From NCBI GenBank assembly GCA_023665805.1, contig JAMPDJ010000008.1, positions 43,485-107,484 of the forward strand: DNA of 64,000 nt, given 5' to 3'. The first letter of the stretch is position 1. The number at the start of each line of letters is the position of its first letter. Position numbers and translations under genes: made by a program. Below the pieces are notes generated by a model. The model was not told the DNA's origin, did not search any database, and saw only the letters and a list, made by a program, of their open reading frames with translations. Of this stretch, positions 19,409-28,401 are shown in pieces. The stretch comes from Bacteroides sp. GTDB taxonomy: Bacteria; Bacteroidota; Bacteroidia; Bacteroidales; Bacteroidaceae.

Positions 19409-20286
19409 TTTCCTCTCTCTGCCATCAGTATCTCTATCTCATTTTCGTTGATGCCCACCATGGCTTCTCCCAAATCTTCGCTTAGTTCGGCCAAAATCTT
19501 GGGATTGTTGTAATTGGTTACAGCTTTCACTATGGCCTGTGCGCGTTTTGCAGGATTGCCACTCTTGAAAATTCCGCTACCCACGAATACACCTTCGGCT
19601 CCCAATTGCATCATCAATGCAGCATCAGCAGGTGTGGCTATGCCGCCAGCCGCAAAATTCACTACGGGCAGATGGCCGTTTTCATGGACGTACTGCACCA
19701 AATGATATGGCACACACAACTGCTTGGCCGCCTCATATAGTTCATCATCGCTCATGGATACAAGTCTGCGTATCTCGCTTTGCATCATGCGCATATGTCT
19801 GACAGCCTGCACAACATCCCCGGTTCCCGGCTCTCCCTTGGTGCGTATCATCGTGGCACCTTCATTTATACGGCGCATGGCTTCTCCCAAGTTCTTTGCT
19901 CCACAGACAAACGGAACCTGGAACTTGCGCTTGTCTATATGGTAGACATCATCGGCCGGAGACAAGACCTCACTCTCATCTATATAGTCAATCTCTATAG
20001 CCTCCAGGATCTGTGCCTCGGCAAAATGTCCTATGCGGCATTTCGCCATCACAGGAATGCTGACTGCCTCTTGGATACCGCGTATCATCTTGGGGTCGCT
20101 CATTCTGCTTACTCCGCCCGCAGCACGAATATCTGCAGGAATGCGCTCCAAAGCCATCACGGCACAAGCACCGGCCTCCTCGGCAATACGTGCCTGCTCT
20201 GGCGTGGTCACATCCATTATCACTCCGCCCTTCAGCATCTGTGCCAACTGGCGATTAAGAATAGTCCTGTCTTCCATAACCTCCAT
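19405..20286 (-). CDS. pdxS: Pyridoxal 5'-phosphate synthase lyase subunit
   Basis: PdxS joins ribose-5-phosphate, glyceraldehyde-3-phosphate and ammonia to make PLP. The 293-residue TIM barrel has the hallmark [37 protein letters not shown] and [18 protein letters not shown] segments, including the conserved Lys residues. It is the first gene of a pdxS-pdxT operon. A TATCTTTG box lies at 20329-20336. The ThiD-like/AraC fusion ends 78 bp upstream on the same strand. Confidence 0.98.
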   Translation of the reverse strand: MEVMEDRTILNRQLAQMLKGGVIMDVTTPEQARIAEEAGACAVMALERIPADIRAAGGVSRMSDPKMIRGIQEAVSIPVMAKCRIGHFAEAQILEAIEIDYIDESEVLSPADDVYHIDKRKFQVPFVCGAKNLGEAMRRINEGATMIRTKGEPGTGDVVQAVRHMRMMQSEIRRLVSMSDDELYEAAKQLCVPYHLVQYVHENGHLPVVNFAAGGIATPADAALMMQLGAEGVFVGSGIFKSGNPAKRAQAIVKAVTNYNNPKILAELSEDLGEAMVGINENEIEILMAERGK

Positions 20287-20328
20287 TTATTATTTGGTTT
20301 ATACTTCGTAACTCGCTTACTTCAGCCA

Positions 20329-20336
20329 CAAAGATA
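20329..20336 (-). promoter_or_regulatory. -7 box upstream of pdxS
   Basis: CAAAGATA on the plus strand reads TATCTTTG on the minus strand, about 43 bp before the pdxS ATG. No good TTTG lies at the -33 position, which fits a promoter needing an activator. Confidence 0.5.
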
Positions 20337-20363
20337 TAGTCAAAACAGGAAAGAACAGGAATT

Positions 20364-21455
20364 TTATTCCGATTGTGATAACGTTTTTACTGATAAACGA
20401 TATACACTTGGCGACTGTCGTTGCCTTAATCGAAAAAATCGGCAGAAAAGGGCTACATTGGAGAATCCCAGTTTGCAGGAAACCTCCTTGACGGACAAGC
20501 GGCTGTTGGACAACAGTTGCTTGGCCTCGAGAAAAAGGTAGTCCGAAATGACTTGCTTAGGAGCCTTGCCTACAGTATCCGCCGTTATCTGAGCAAGATA
20601 ACGCGTACTGATGTTCAATTGTCCTGCATAGAATGAAACATCATGCGCCGTGCAATGATGCGAGGCAATAAGACTGATAAACTCATTGTAAATATCCGCA
20701 GGACGCAACTTCCCTCCATCATTGGCCACGGAGTATACGATATGGCTGTGTACATATTCATGGGCATGAGATATGGCCTCCGACACATCATCCCCCATGC
20801 CCAAACGTGTAGTGATAGCTATGGCAAGGGCCCCGCCTACCCCATGCTGCTGCCAACCGTCTATATTATAAGAAGAAAAGAACCTATGGCCCTCAGCACC
20901 TGACAGCAATGCCGTGATACGACCGTCGAAAACCTTACCTCCGCGCAACATCACGTACTGTGCTCCCATTGATATTAAAACTTGTGTGGCACGCAACATG
21001 TCTTCGTCTGTTACTATGCCTGTACCCAATATACGTTCCGCCTCGGCACAACGCAAAACCAGCAGAGTCGCTTGTGGTATCAAGTATGTTTTTATGGCAG
21101 AGATAGTTTTGTCATCCACCAATGATATGCCTGCGGACGAAAGAATTCCTGGCGCAATAACCACTTTGCCACATTGCGATATTTCTTCAGATACTGTCTT
21201 GACTGCATCAGCATTGGGAAGAAGCCCCACTTTCACTGCATCGGGATGATGAATGGAAATCACACTGGAGATTTGCTTGCTAATAAGATGTGACGGAAAC
21301 TCAAGCACCTCTTTGATACGCATATTGTCCTGTATGACAATACAGGAGGCGGCGGTAAGTGCTCGCGCACCCATCTCGGCAATCACCCTGAGGTCCTGTT
21401 GCAGACCGGAAGAACAGGAATTGTCAGAACCAGTTATGGATAGGATATACTCCAT
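20364..21455 (-). CDS. ThiD/PdxK-like domain fused to AraC-type DNA-binding domain
   Basis: Residues 1-255 resemble hydroxymethylpyrimidine/pyridoxine kinases of the ribokinase fold (SITGSDNSCSSGLQQDL at 6-22; VMLRGGKVFDG near 168-178). The active-site loop that is usually GTGC or GTGD reads GVGG at 205-208, so the catalytic Cys or Asp is missing. Residues 263-355 form an AraC/XylS double helix-turn-helix domain (SVKEVSCKLGFSNVALFCRFFR). It sits immediately upstream of pdxST on the same strand. I infer a transcription factor that senses a B6 or pyrimidine vitamer through a dead kinase domain. A weakly active kinase is possible. Confidence 0.8.
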   Translation of the reverse strand: MEYILSITGSDNSCSSGLQQDLRVIAEMGARALTAASCIVIQDNMRIKEVLEFPSHLISKQISSVISIHHPDAVKVGLLPNADAVKTVSEEISQCGKVVIAPGILSSAGISLVDDKTISAIKTYLIPQATLLVLRCAEAERILGTGIVTDEDMLRATQVLISMGAQYVMLRGGKVFDGRITALLSGAEGHRFFSSYNIDGWQQHGVGGALAIAITTRLGMGDDVSEAISHAHEYVHSHIVYSVANDGGKLRPADIYNEFISLIASHHCTAHDVSFYAGQLNISTRYLAQITADTVGKAPKQVISDYLFLEAKQLLSNSRLSVKEVSCKLGFSNVALFCRFFRLRQRQSPSVYRLSVKTLSQSE

Positions 21456-21479
21456 GAAAACGGCATACTCGTCGTAGGC

Positions 21480-22133
21480 CTATATTTTTTCTCCGAAACA
21501 CAAGTCACCGCAATCACCCAAGCCAGGGACGATGTACGCAGAAGCATTGAGTTCGGAATCAATCACGGCACACCATAGTGTCACATCATCGGACGGAAAT
21601 ACATTTTGCAAGTACTCCACACCTTGGCGGGAGGCCACAACAGCAACGATGTGCAGTTTGGCCGGAGTGCCGTTGCGCAGATATGCATGATAAGACGCCT
21701 CGAAACTCTTTCCGGTTGCAAGCATGGGATCCACCAATAGAAATGTGCTGTTGTCCAAAGAAGGTGAAGCCAGATAATCCAGTTGTATGCTAATGTCGTT
21801 ACCGGCATCCTCCTTGCGATAAGCAGCCACGAAACCAGCATCTGCATCATCAAATATCTGCATGAAGCCCTCATGAAGCGATAGTCCTGCACGAAGAACC
21901 GTACCGATGACTATCTTGTCATCATATGTGGAAACCTGGCATTCTGCCAAAGGTGTGTTTATGATCTTGGCTGAATAATGCAGCGTCTTGCTTACTTCAT
22001 ATGCCATCAGCAGGCCTATTTTTTTCAGATTGTTGCGAAACAGACATCTGTTGCCTTGCACCGTCACATCTCGCATCTGCGCCACATATTTGGAAATGAC
22101 ACTATTGGTCTCGGATATGTTAATTACTTTCAT
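21480..22133 (-). CDS. upp: Uracil phosphoribosyltransferase
   Basis: Salvages uracil to UMP using PRPP. The 217-residue protein has the PRPP-binding segment LLVDPMLATGKSFEAS, the conserved RAGLSLHEGFMQIFDDAD, and a C-terminal PGLGDCGDLCFG uracil-binding loop. Length and motifs are normal. It lies 24 bp before the ThiD-like/AraC gene on the same strand and may share a transcript. Confidence 0.96.
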   Translation of the reverse strand: MKVINISETNSVISKYVAQMRDVTVQGNRCLFRNNLKKIGLLMAYEVSKTLHYSAKIINTPLAECQVSTYDDKIVIGTVLRAGLSLHEGFMQIFDDADAGFVAAYRKEDAGNDISIQLDYLASPSLDNSTFLLVDPMLATGKSFEASYHAYLRNGTPAKLHIVAVVASRQGVEYLQNVFPSDDVTLWCAVIDSELNASAYIVPGLGDCGDLCFGEKI

Positions 22134-22242
22134 GATATGTTTTTTATTATCGTTCTTGTCTAATTTCTATACTGTAATCTTCCACTCTTATGTACGCCAA
22201 CGGCACGAGACGCGGAAATGACCATGTCGTCAACACGAAAGG

Positions 22243-24390
22243 CTATACCACGAAGCGATTTATCAGTTCCACGATATAATTCAAGTCGTCCTCCGCCAAT
22301 AAAGGCGAAATTGGCAAGGATAGTTCCTCCTCGTGTATACGTTGGGTAAGTTGTAATGGTCCATGTTTCAATTCTGCCAAAGCCTGCTGCTTATGCGGAG
22401 GAATAGGATAATGTATTAGTGTTTGTACACCGGCCTCCTTCAAATAGCTTTGCAGGATATCACGTTCGGAACAACGTATGGGGAAAATATGCCACACGTT
22501 CTCTTCTTCATTATCAGGCATCTCCGGCAATATTATCATTGGGTTTTTTATTCCATTTATGTAAGTACGTGCCATCTCTCGCCTACGGGCATTGTCTTCA
22601 TCCAAACGTGACAACTTTACCCTTAGGACGGCAGCCTGTATTTCATCGGCACGACTATTGACACCATCATATTCGTGAACATATTTTTCACAACTGCCAT
22701 AATTGGCAAGCATACGGACTACTCGTGCCAAATCATCGTCATCGGTAACAACGCAGCCGGAATCGCCCAATGCTCCTAAGTTCTTTCCCGGATAGAAACT
22801 GAATCCTGATGCATCGCCTATGTGACCGGCTTTTCTGCCTTGCCATACAGCACCATGAGCCTGCGCGGCATCCTCTATTACAAGCAGCCCGCTTTGTTCG
22901 GCCAAAGACAACAATCCTGCCATGTCGCAAACACGTCCATAAAGATGCACTGGCATAATGGCTCGTGTTCTTTCCGTTATAGCCTTGGCACATTCCTCGG
23001 AATGAATGTTGTAATCCGACAGGCGAGGTTCCACCAGTACTGGTGTAAGTCCGGCATCCTTTACAGCAAGGATGGTAGCAATGTACGTATTTGCAGGCAC
23101 AATGATTTCGTCACCGTCCTGCCATCCCTTCAGCATCTTGTATGAGCGCAGTATCAACTTCAGAGCATCAAGCCCGTTGCCACAAAGTATGGCATGCCTG
23201 GCACCAAGATATTCACTCCACTCACGCTCAAAAGCACAATTCTCCTCACCCAAAAGGTATCGCCCGCTCTGTATCACACGCATGACACCACGTGAAAGCA
23301 TTGGTTCAAAACTGTCTGACATCGCCTTAAGGTCCAAGAACTTGATGTCATGCTCCGCACTATCCTTTATACCAGATGTAAACATCTTCTGTATATGGCT
23401 ACGGTCAAGATCCACATGATAGGTATCATAACATACTGCCCTGCCTCCGAATCCTTCTTTCTGGAAAATCAAGCCTTCATTGAGGTAATATCCATCTCGT
23501 TCGGTACTTATTCCGAAATCAATAAATTCCTTGTCCTTGTACTTTTCACCGCAAAGATGACGCAACAAGAGATCCAACGCCCCATACTTCCTGCCCTCGG
23601 CTGCAGATGCTATGTACTGAATATGCGCCACCGTATCCGTCTCAAAGACCACTACGCCAGACACTATCCTCGCATCGGTGTCTTTCACCACATACAACTT
23701 GATTTCTTTTGGAAAACGGTGCATTAGCAACGACATCTCTTCCACAGTATGCACCGGTCGTGTCTGATGATATTCCTGCAGGACATCTTCCAAAACTCCC
23801 CAATAGTCCCTCAGACCGTCATCGTCACCTTCCTTGATGCGCTCAATATAATAGCCATGTTCCAAGGCCTTTTTGGCTTGGCGCAGGCGCAGACTGCGCA
23901 TGCTCAATGGATTAGCCACACTCACAACAGTGGCCACACTACGAGATTGCAATTGGGCACCTGCACGAAACAAGGCATACAAGTCCTCCTGGCTTGGCAC
24001 CCTACTATATATATAAGGTATGGCTTTGTACACAAGGGACTTGGCACCAAGATAATGCTCAAAATATAAAAGGACCTTTTGCAATATCTGCAAAACTTCG
24101 CTTTGGGTAGTTCCTGTTTTAGTCAGAAGACCTCCATATGTCAGACCACGATGCGAGTAGACAATCCTCTCCTCTTCATTCCAGTTCGCCGGGAAAATCG
24201 CCACAAGACTATCGTAGTTTTCTTCACCTTCATCCACATCGTCCTTGTACACCAGTAAGGAACAGTCAAAAAACCTGTCTGCGTGATAGTCCATGAAGTT
24301 ACGATTAAGCAGGAACGTGCCCTGTTTGCTCTCCTCCACGAACTTGTTCCATGCATCCCTTTTGTTTATACTGTATGGAAATATCCTCAT
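22243..24390 (-). CDS. GNAT/FemAB-like domain fused to sugar aminotransferase
   Basis: A 715-residue two-domain protein. Residues 1 to about 335 resemble the GNAT/FemAB acyltransferase fold ([22 protein letters not shown], then LDLLLRHLC). Residues about 345-715 are a DegT/DnrJ/EryC1 PLP aminotransferase with [22 protein letters not shown] (PLP-ring Asp near 506) and [13 protein letters not shown] (PLP Lys near 536). It is closest in style to QdtB/FdtB, which make dTDP-3-amino-3,6-dideoxyhexose. The gene follows a QdtA-like isomerase. The fusion probably makes and N-acylates a 3-amino sugar for surface glycan. Confidence 0.85.
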   Translation of the reverse strand: MRIFPYSINKRDAWNKFVEESKQGTFLLNRNFMDYHADRFFDCSLLVYKDDVDEGEENYDSLVAIFPANWNEEERIVYSHRGLTYGGLLTKTGTTQSEVLQILQKVLLYFEHYLGAKSLVYKAIPYIYSRVPSQEDLYALFRAGAQLQSRSVATVVSVANPLSMRSLRLRQAKKALEHGYYIERIKEGDDDGLRDYWGVLEDVLQEYHQTRPVHTVEEMSLLMHRFPKEIKLYVVKDTDARIVSGVVVFETDTVAHIQYIASAAEGRKYGALDLLLRHLCGEKYKDKEFIDFGISTERDGYYLNEGLIFQKEGFGGRAVCYDTYHVDLDRSHIQKMFTSGIKDSAEHDIKFLDLKAMSDSFEPMLSRGVMRVIQSGRYLLGEENCAFEREWSEYLGARHAILCGNGLDALKLILRSYKMLKGWQDGDEIIVPANTYIATILAVKDAGLTPVLVEPRLSDYNIHSEECAKAITERTRAIMPVHLYGRVCDMAGLLSLAEQSGLLVIEDAAQAHGAVWQGRKAGHIGDASGFSFYPGKNLGALGDSGCVVTDDDDLARVVRMLANYGSCEKYVHEYDGVNSRADEIQAAVLRVKLSRLDEDNARRREMARTYINGIKNPMIILPEMPDNEEENVWHIFPIRCSERDILQSYLKEAGVQTLIHYPIPPHKQQALAELKHGPLQLTQRIHEEELSLPISPLLAEDDLNYIVELINRFVV

Positions 24391-24500
24391 TATCCTATTT
24401 TATGTGTCTATACTCAAACATTTATGTCTATGACATTTTAAAAACTGGCAAATGCATACGACATCAGATACCTTGTATTTTCCTGCAACTCACATTGTTG

Positions 24501-24920
24501 TCATGTAAACCTCTTGATAAACTCATCGTAGTCCTTTACATATCCATCCAAAGAGTATTCCTCACTTGCTCCGACCAATACCACGCAATCCTTAGAAAAA
24601 TCTTCCAACAAACACCATACGCCTGCTGGTATAATCACAGCATATGTCGGTGAATCCAAAACAAATTCACATCTGTCTCGACCATTATCCAACACCAATC
24701 TGAATCGTCCACATATACAACACACTATCTCCATACAGGTATTATGGGCATGTCCTCCTCGCCTGGCCCCTGATGGTACATCTGTTATCCAAAACATCCT
24801 TTTCAACTGAAAAGGAAAATCTTTCGTTTCCTCTACAAACGTCAGTAGTCCTCTGTGGTCGCGCGATGACCGCATGTGCACTTCCAATCCATCCAAGGAA
24901 ACATATCTATCGTCTTGCAT
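24501..24920 (-). CDS. dTDP-6-deoxy-3,4-ketohexulose isomerase-like cupin (FdtA/QdtA)
   Basis: 139 residues of the WxcM/FdtA/QdtA cupin family: RGLLTFVEETKDFPFQLKR near the start, then RRGGHAHNTCMEIVCCICG with the active-site His residues, then PAGVWCLLEDFSKDCVVLV. These enzymes shift the keto group of dTDP-4-keto-6-deoxyglucose from C4 to C3, the step before 3-amination. The gene is first in a two-gene unit with the aminotransferase fusion, 110 bp apart. RmlA and RmlB are not in the window. FdtA versus QdtA stereochemistry cannot be told. Confidence 0.88.
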   Translation of the reverse strand: MQDDRYVSLDGLEVHMRSSRDHRGLLTFVEETKDFPFQLKRMFWITDVPSGARRGGHAHNTCMEIVCCICGRFRLVLDNGRDRCEFVLDSPTYAVIIPAGVWCLLEDFSKDCVVLVGASEEYSLDGYVKDYDEFIKRFT

Positions 24921-24943
24921 TGCTATCGAACGTTATTACGTCA

Positions 24944-24973
24944 CAAATTTACATAAAAAACGTGAGATTCAAA
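24944..24973 (-). promoter_or_regulatory. Promoter of the amino-sugar cassette
   Basis: Minus-strand TTTG (24970-24973), 18 bp, then TAAATTTG (24944-24951), 23 bp before the QdtA-like start. This is close to the Bacteroidetes consensus. Confidence 0.55.
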
Positions 24974-25035
24974 ATATGTTATCCTGCATTATTGGAATAT
25001 CCCCCTTCAATATGCAATAATGGAATGTCACAAAA

Positions 25036-25164
25036 CTATTTCATAAACCCACAAATCGGCTTTGATAAGGACATACTCGCAAAAATCTCAGGTATCTTGG
25101 TTATCCTAAATCCACGAGCAGCTTCACGCTCATATGCAATACAAGTCATTATTTCCTTACACAT
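25036..25164 (-). CDS. Possible 42-residue ORF, doubtful
   Basis: An ATG-to-TAG frame begins MCKEIMTCIAYEREAARGF and ends KPICGFMK in an otherwise empty 409-bp stretch. The composition looks protein-like, but there is no clear ribosome binding site or known family. It could be a remnant or chance. Confidence 0.2.
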   Translation of the reverse strand: MCKEIMTCIAYEREAARGFRITKIPEIFASMSLSKPICGFMK

Positions 25165-25284
25165 ATGACACAGAAGCTACGTCTTTATAGATAATAAAAT
25201 ACGTGCACACACAATCAAACAATTTTCGGTTTGTGCCCAAAATCCGCAGCCCTCCAATCCGGGACGGTATGGATGAGAACAAAA

Positions 25285-25315
25285 ATGGTGATGTATAAAT
25301 TAAATACATCACCAT
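25285..25315 (-). terminator. Terminator of the tRNA-Ser/tRNA-Glu transcript
   Basis: A perfect 12-bp stem (ATGGTGATGTAT / ATACATCACCAT, 7-base loop) is followed on the minus strand by TTTTTG, 15 bp after the 3' end of tRNA-Glu. Confidence 0.85.
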
Positions 25316-25329
25316 CCTGCTTAATTAAG

Positions 25330-25401
25330 TAGCGACTACGGGAATCGAACCCGTGTTCCATGCGTGAGAGGCATGTGTCCTAACCCCTAGACGAAATCGC
25401 C
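25330..25401 (-). tRNA. tRNA-Glu (anticodon CTC), copy 1
   Basis: A 72-nt cloverleaf read on the minus strand with acceptor GGCGATT / AGTCGCT, D-arm TCTAGGGGTTAGGA, anticodon stem CATGC / GCATG with loop CTCTCAC (anticodon CTC), and T-arm ACGGGTTCGATTCCCGT. CCA is not encoded. It follows tRNA-Ser in one transcript. An identical copy lies at 51618-51689. Confidence 0.95.
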
Positions 25402-25430
25402 ATTTGCAATTGAATTGGCCGTTTCTTCAG

Positions 25431-25517
25431 CGGAAGCGGGGGGATTCGAACCCCCGGTACGGTAACCCGCACGTCAGTTTAGCAAACTGGTGGTTTCAGC
25501 CACTCACCCACACTTCC
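25431..25517 (-). tRNA. tRNA-Ser (anticodon GCT)
   Basis: An 87-nt class II tRNA on the minus strand with acceptor GGAAGTG / CGCTTCC, discriminator G, anticodon loop TTGCTAA (GCT) and a long variable arm. CCA is not encoded. It is transcribed first, 29 bp before tRNA-Glu. Confidence 0.95.
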
Positions 25518-25593
25518 AAACTTGGATGCTTCCTCAATGCCAAAGAGAACTTTTACTTGCCCTTAATGGGGTGTTCCCGTCTCAATTGCGATG

Positions 25594-25624
25594 CAAAGGT
25601 ATAGCTTTTTCTCGGTTCCTGCAA
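25594..25624 (-). promoter_or_regulatory. Promoter of the tRNA-Ser/tRNA-Glu unit
   Basis: Minus-strand TTGC (25621-25624), 19 bp, then TACCTTTG (25594-25601), about 77 bp before the tRNA-Ser 5' end. Confidence 0.7.
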
Positions 25625-25743
25625 GTGTTTCCGCGTTTTTTTGTGTTTTTCTGCGGAATGGCATATGAAAGATGCATTGTAGGAATTCCGAAAAAACGAC
25701 TACCCCCAAGAATAGGGCTGTGGATTAGTCATATGTAAAATGC

Positions 25744-25789
25744 CCCAAGAACTACAACACAATTATACAATTACATCATAGCTCTTGGG
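25744..25789 (-). terminator. Hairpin downstream of galE
   Basis: CCCAAGAACTA and TAGCTCTTGGG pair with one mismatch across a 24-base AT-rich loop, 68 bp after the galE stop. TTTTAC follows on the minus strand. The remainder of 25518-25856 holds only the tRNA promoter. Confidence 0.4.
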
Positions 25790-25856
25790 ACTGATAGCAT
25801 ATTGCTCCGTATAAGAGAGAAGATTAAAACGTGATAATTCTTGACTTTATTGGAAT

Positions 25857-26873
25857 TTATTCTTCAAAACCGTTAGGATTGTTCTTCTGCCAATTCCAAC
25901 TGTCACGACACATCTCCTCAATTCCGAACTCTGCCTTCCAACCAAGCTCAGCCTCGGCCTTAGCCGGATTACAGTAGCATGTAGCTATGTCACCAGGGCG
26001 ACGGGGCTTGATAGAATAAGGAACGTTCACACCATTGGCCTTTTCAAAGGCTTTTACAACGTCCAAGACGGAATAACCATGACCTGTACCGATGTTGTAA
26101 ATGGCAATACCCTTCTTGGCTACAATGGCCTTTAATGCTGCCACATGGGCGCGAGCCAAGTCGACGACATGAATGTAATCACGAACACCTGTGCCATCGT
26201 GTGTGTCATAATCATTACCAAATACACCCAATTCCGCACGCTTGCCCACGGCAGTCTGAGTGATATATGGCATCAAGTTATTAGGTATGCCATTGGGATT
26301 CTCGCCAATGGTACCACTCTTGTGCGCACCTATGGGATTGAAGTAGCGCAGCAAAACGACGTTCCATTCCGAATCGGCCTTCTGTACGTCCATCAAAACC
26401 TCTTCCAACATGGACTTGGTCTGTCCATATGGATTTGTACAATGTCCCTTTGGACATTCTTCAGTAATGGGAATAATTGCGGGATCACCATAAACGGTAG
26501 CACTTGAAGAAAAAATTATGTTCTTGCAACCATTCTTGCGCATAACGTCCAACAGCACAAAAGTACCGTTCATATTGTTCTCGTAGTACTCCAGAGGCTT
26601 GGCACAGCTCTCGCCTACTGCCTTCAGACCGGCAAAGTGGATACAGGCATCAAATTTATGTTCGTCAAATACCTTCTGCAAGCCTTCACGGTCGCGGATG
26701 TCCACCTTGTAAAAGGGAACCTCTTTGCCAATAATCTTGGCAACGCGCTTCAACGAAATGGGAGACGAGTTGTCCAAATTGTCCACAACCACAGCCTCAT
26801 GACCGGCTTCTGTAAGTTCAATCAAGGTGTGGCTTCCTATAAAGCCTGCACCACCAGTAAGCAAGATTTTCAT
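25857..26873 (-). CDS. galE: UDP-glucose 4-epimerase
   Basis: Interconverts UDP-glucose and UDP-galactose for galactose use and surface glycans. The 338-residue SDR protein has the NAD-binding GGAGFIGSHT at 7-16, DNLDNS, and a catalytic region with SSSATVYG followed by YGQTK (Tyr and Lys). The C-terminal substrate domain has NPIGAHKSG and KPRRPGDIA. Length and motifs are typical. It is monocistronic with its own promoter. Confidence 0.97.
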   Translation of the reverse strand: MKILLTGGAGFIGSHTLIELTEAGHEAVVVDNLDNSSPISLKRVAKIIGKEVPFYKVDIRDREGLQKVFDEHKFDACIHFAGLKAVGESCAKPLEYYENNMNGTFVLLDVMRKNGCKNIIFSSSATVYGDPAIIPITEECPKGHCTNPYGQTKSMLEEVLMDVQKADSEWNVVLLRYFNPIGAHKSGTIGENPNGIPNNLMPYITQTAVGKRAELGVFGNDYDTHDGTGVRDYIHVVDLARAHVAALKAIVAKKGIAIYNIGTGHGYSVLDVVKAFEKANGVNVPYSIKPRRPGDIATCYCNPAKAEAELGWKAEFGIEEMCRDSWNWQKNNPNGFEE

Positions 26874-26964
26874 TTTAACTATATATAATTTAGATATATG
26901 AAACTACACATCCCTTGACATATAACTGTGTTTTCTTATATACACAACGATGCTTCTATCGACA

Positions 26965-26996
26965 CAAAGTTAATAAAATCTTTCATACAATACAAG
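26965..26996 (-). promoter_or_regulatory. galE promoter
   Basis: Minus-strand CTTG (26993-26996), 20 bp, then TAACTTTG (26965-26972). It implies a leader of about 85 nt before the ATG. Confidence 0.55.
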
Positions 26997-27068
26997 GTAT
27001 CATATGCATTTTATTCCATTGCAGATGCATTTTACATAGTTACATATCATATCGTATGCCACTTGATA

Positions 27069-27716
27069 CTATATCAGATAAGGGTTGGAAGCCTTTTCTG
27101 TCCCTATATCGCTCTCCGGTCCGTGTCCAGGCAATACCATGGTATCGGATGGCAATGTGAAGAGTTTGTTCCTGATACTGTCCAGTTCCTGTTCCATGTC
27201 GCCACCAGGCAAATCAGTACGCCCGACACTCATTCTAAATAAGGTATCACCCGTGAGAACCATGCGTGCTTCAGGAATATAGTAGCACACTCCACCTGGG
27301 GTGTGTCCAGGAGTATGCAAAACCTGTATTCGTACTTCTCCAAGGTGCAACTGCGTGTCTTCTCCAATACTGGCATCCACATCCGGCAGAGAACCTGAAA
27401 TATCCTTACGAAACCACCTCTGCACCATTATGGGAGCAGTATGGTATATGGGCAAATCCATGGCATGGCACAAAGGAACAAGTCCGTACTTCTCTGCCAT
27501 AATCCCGAGTCCCAGGCAATGGTCGAAATGCATGTGCGTCTGCAACATGTACTTTGGCACTATACCTTCCGTCCCGATAAAGGCACAAATCCTTTCCCTG
27601 TCTCCGTGGCTCCATGCTCCACAGTCTATTATGGCACCTTCGCTGGTGACATCATCCCACAGCACGTAACAGTTCTCCTCAATTGGACTAACGGCAAAAC
27701 TTTTATAACGAATCAT
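27069..27716 (-). CDS. Metallo-beta-lactamase fold hydrolase (GloB-like)
   Basis: A 215-residue protein with the metal-binding THMHFDH motif, HTPGHTPGG, LTGDTLF and a final PGHGPES, the full set of MBL-fold ligands. It resembles short hydroxyacylglutathione hydrolase-like proteins of Bacteroidetes; the true substrate is unknown. It is the last gene of the fabI-nhaC-rsmG unit, 34 bp after rsmG. Confidence 0.88.
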   Translation of the reverse strand: MIRYKSFAVSPIEENCYVLWDDVTSEGAIIDCGAWSHGDRERICAFIGTEGIVPKYMLQTHMHFDHCLGLGIMAEKYGLVPLCHAMDLPIYHTAPIMVQRWFRKDISGSLPDVDASIGEDTQLHLGEVRIQVLHTPGHTPGGVCYYIPEARMVLTGDTLFRMSVGRTDLPGGDMEQELDSIRNKLFTLPSDTMVLPGHGPESDIGTEKASNPYLI

Positions 27717-27750
27717 CGATTACCGAATTACAGGTGGAACATCACACAAT

Positions 27751-28371
27751 CTACAACGATACATAAACCAGTTTTTTTGTCATAAAAAATTCCTCGTCAA
27801 AGCAACTGCTCAAATCCGTTACCAAAGTATGCGACTTCATGGGCATGACCTCGTGTGCCAGTTCACCGCCTTTCAAACATATCAAGCCATTTGGCATGGC
27901 ATTGTTGGATTTGCGAGATATGTTTTTACGGACAAGTTTAACAAGATCCGCCAATGGCATCACTGCACGCGACACAACAAAGTCATACTTATCCTTTATA
28001 TTCTCCGCGCGCGTCCATTCGGTGGTAACATTCGTCAGCCCCAAAGCCGAACGTACCTCGTCACACACACGAATCTTCTTTCCTATGCTATCCACCAGGT
28101 GGAAACGTACGTCAGGAAACATTATCGCCAATGGTATACCAGGGAAACCGCCACCGGTTCCAAGATCCATGATACAGGTACCCGGCTTGAAATTGATCAA
28201 CTGGGCTATACCCAACGAATGCAAGACATGGTGCTCGTATAAGTTGTCTATATCCTTTCGGGATATGACGTTGATTTTCGAATTCCAATCACGATACAAG
28301 GCATCCAATGCGACAAACCGCTCTCGCTGTTCGGGTGTAAGATTAGGGAAATACTTGTCTATGCATTCCAT
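27751..28371 (-). CDS. rsmG: 16S rRNA (guanine527-N7)-methyltransferase
   Basis: Methylates G527 of 16S rRNA using SAM. 206 residues with the SAM-binding IMDLGTGGGFPGIPLAI and the GidB-typical VSRAVMPLADL. It is near the family's usual length and lies between nhaC and the MBL hydrolase in a tight minus-strand unit. Confidence 0.96.
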   Translation of the reverse strand: MECIDKYFPNLTPEQRERFVALDALYRDWNSKINVISRKDIDNLYEHHVLHSLGIAQLINFKPGTCIMDLGTGGGFPGIPLAIMFPDVRFHLVDSIGKKIRVCDEVRSALGLTNVTTEWTRAENIKDKYDFVVSRAVMPLADLVKLVRKNISRKSNNAMPNGLICLKGGELAHEVMPMKSHTLVTDLSSCFDEEFFMTKKLVYVSL

Positions 28372-28401
28372 GATACTGATGTATTGATTTTAGTTATATG
28401 C

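Noticed and set aside
25434..25604. Plus-strand open frame over the tRNA-Ser gene
   Set aside because: It is antisense to a clear tRNA.
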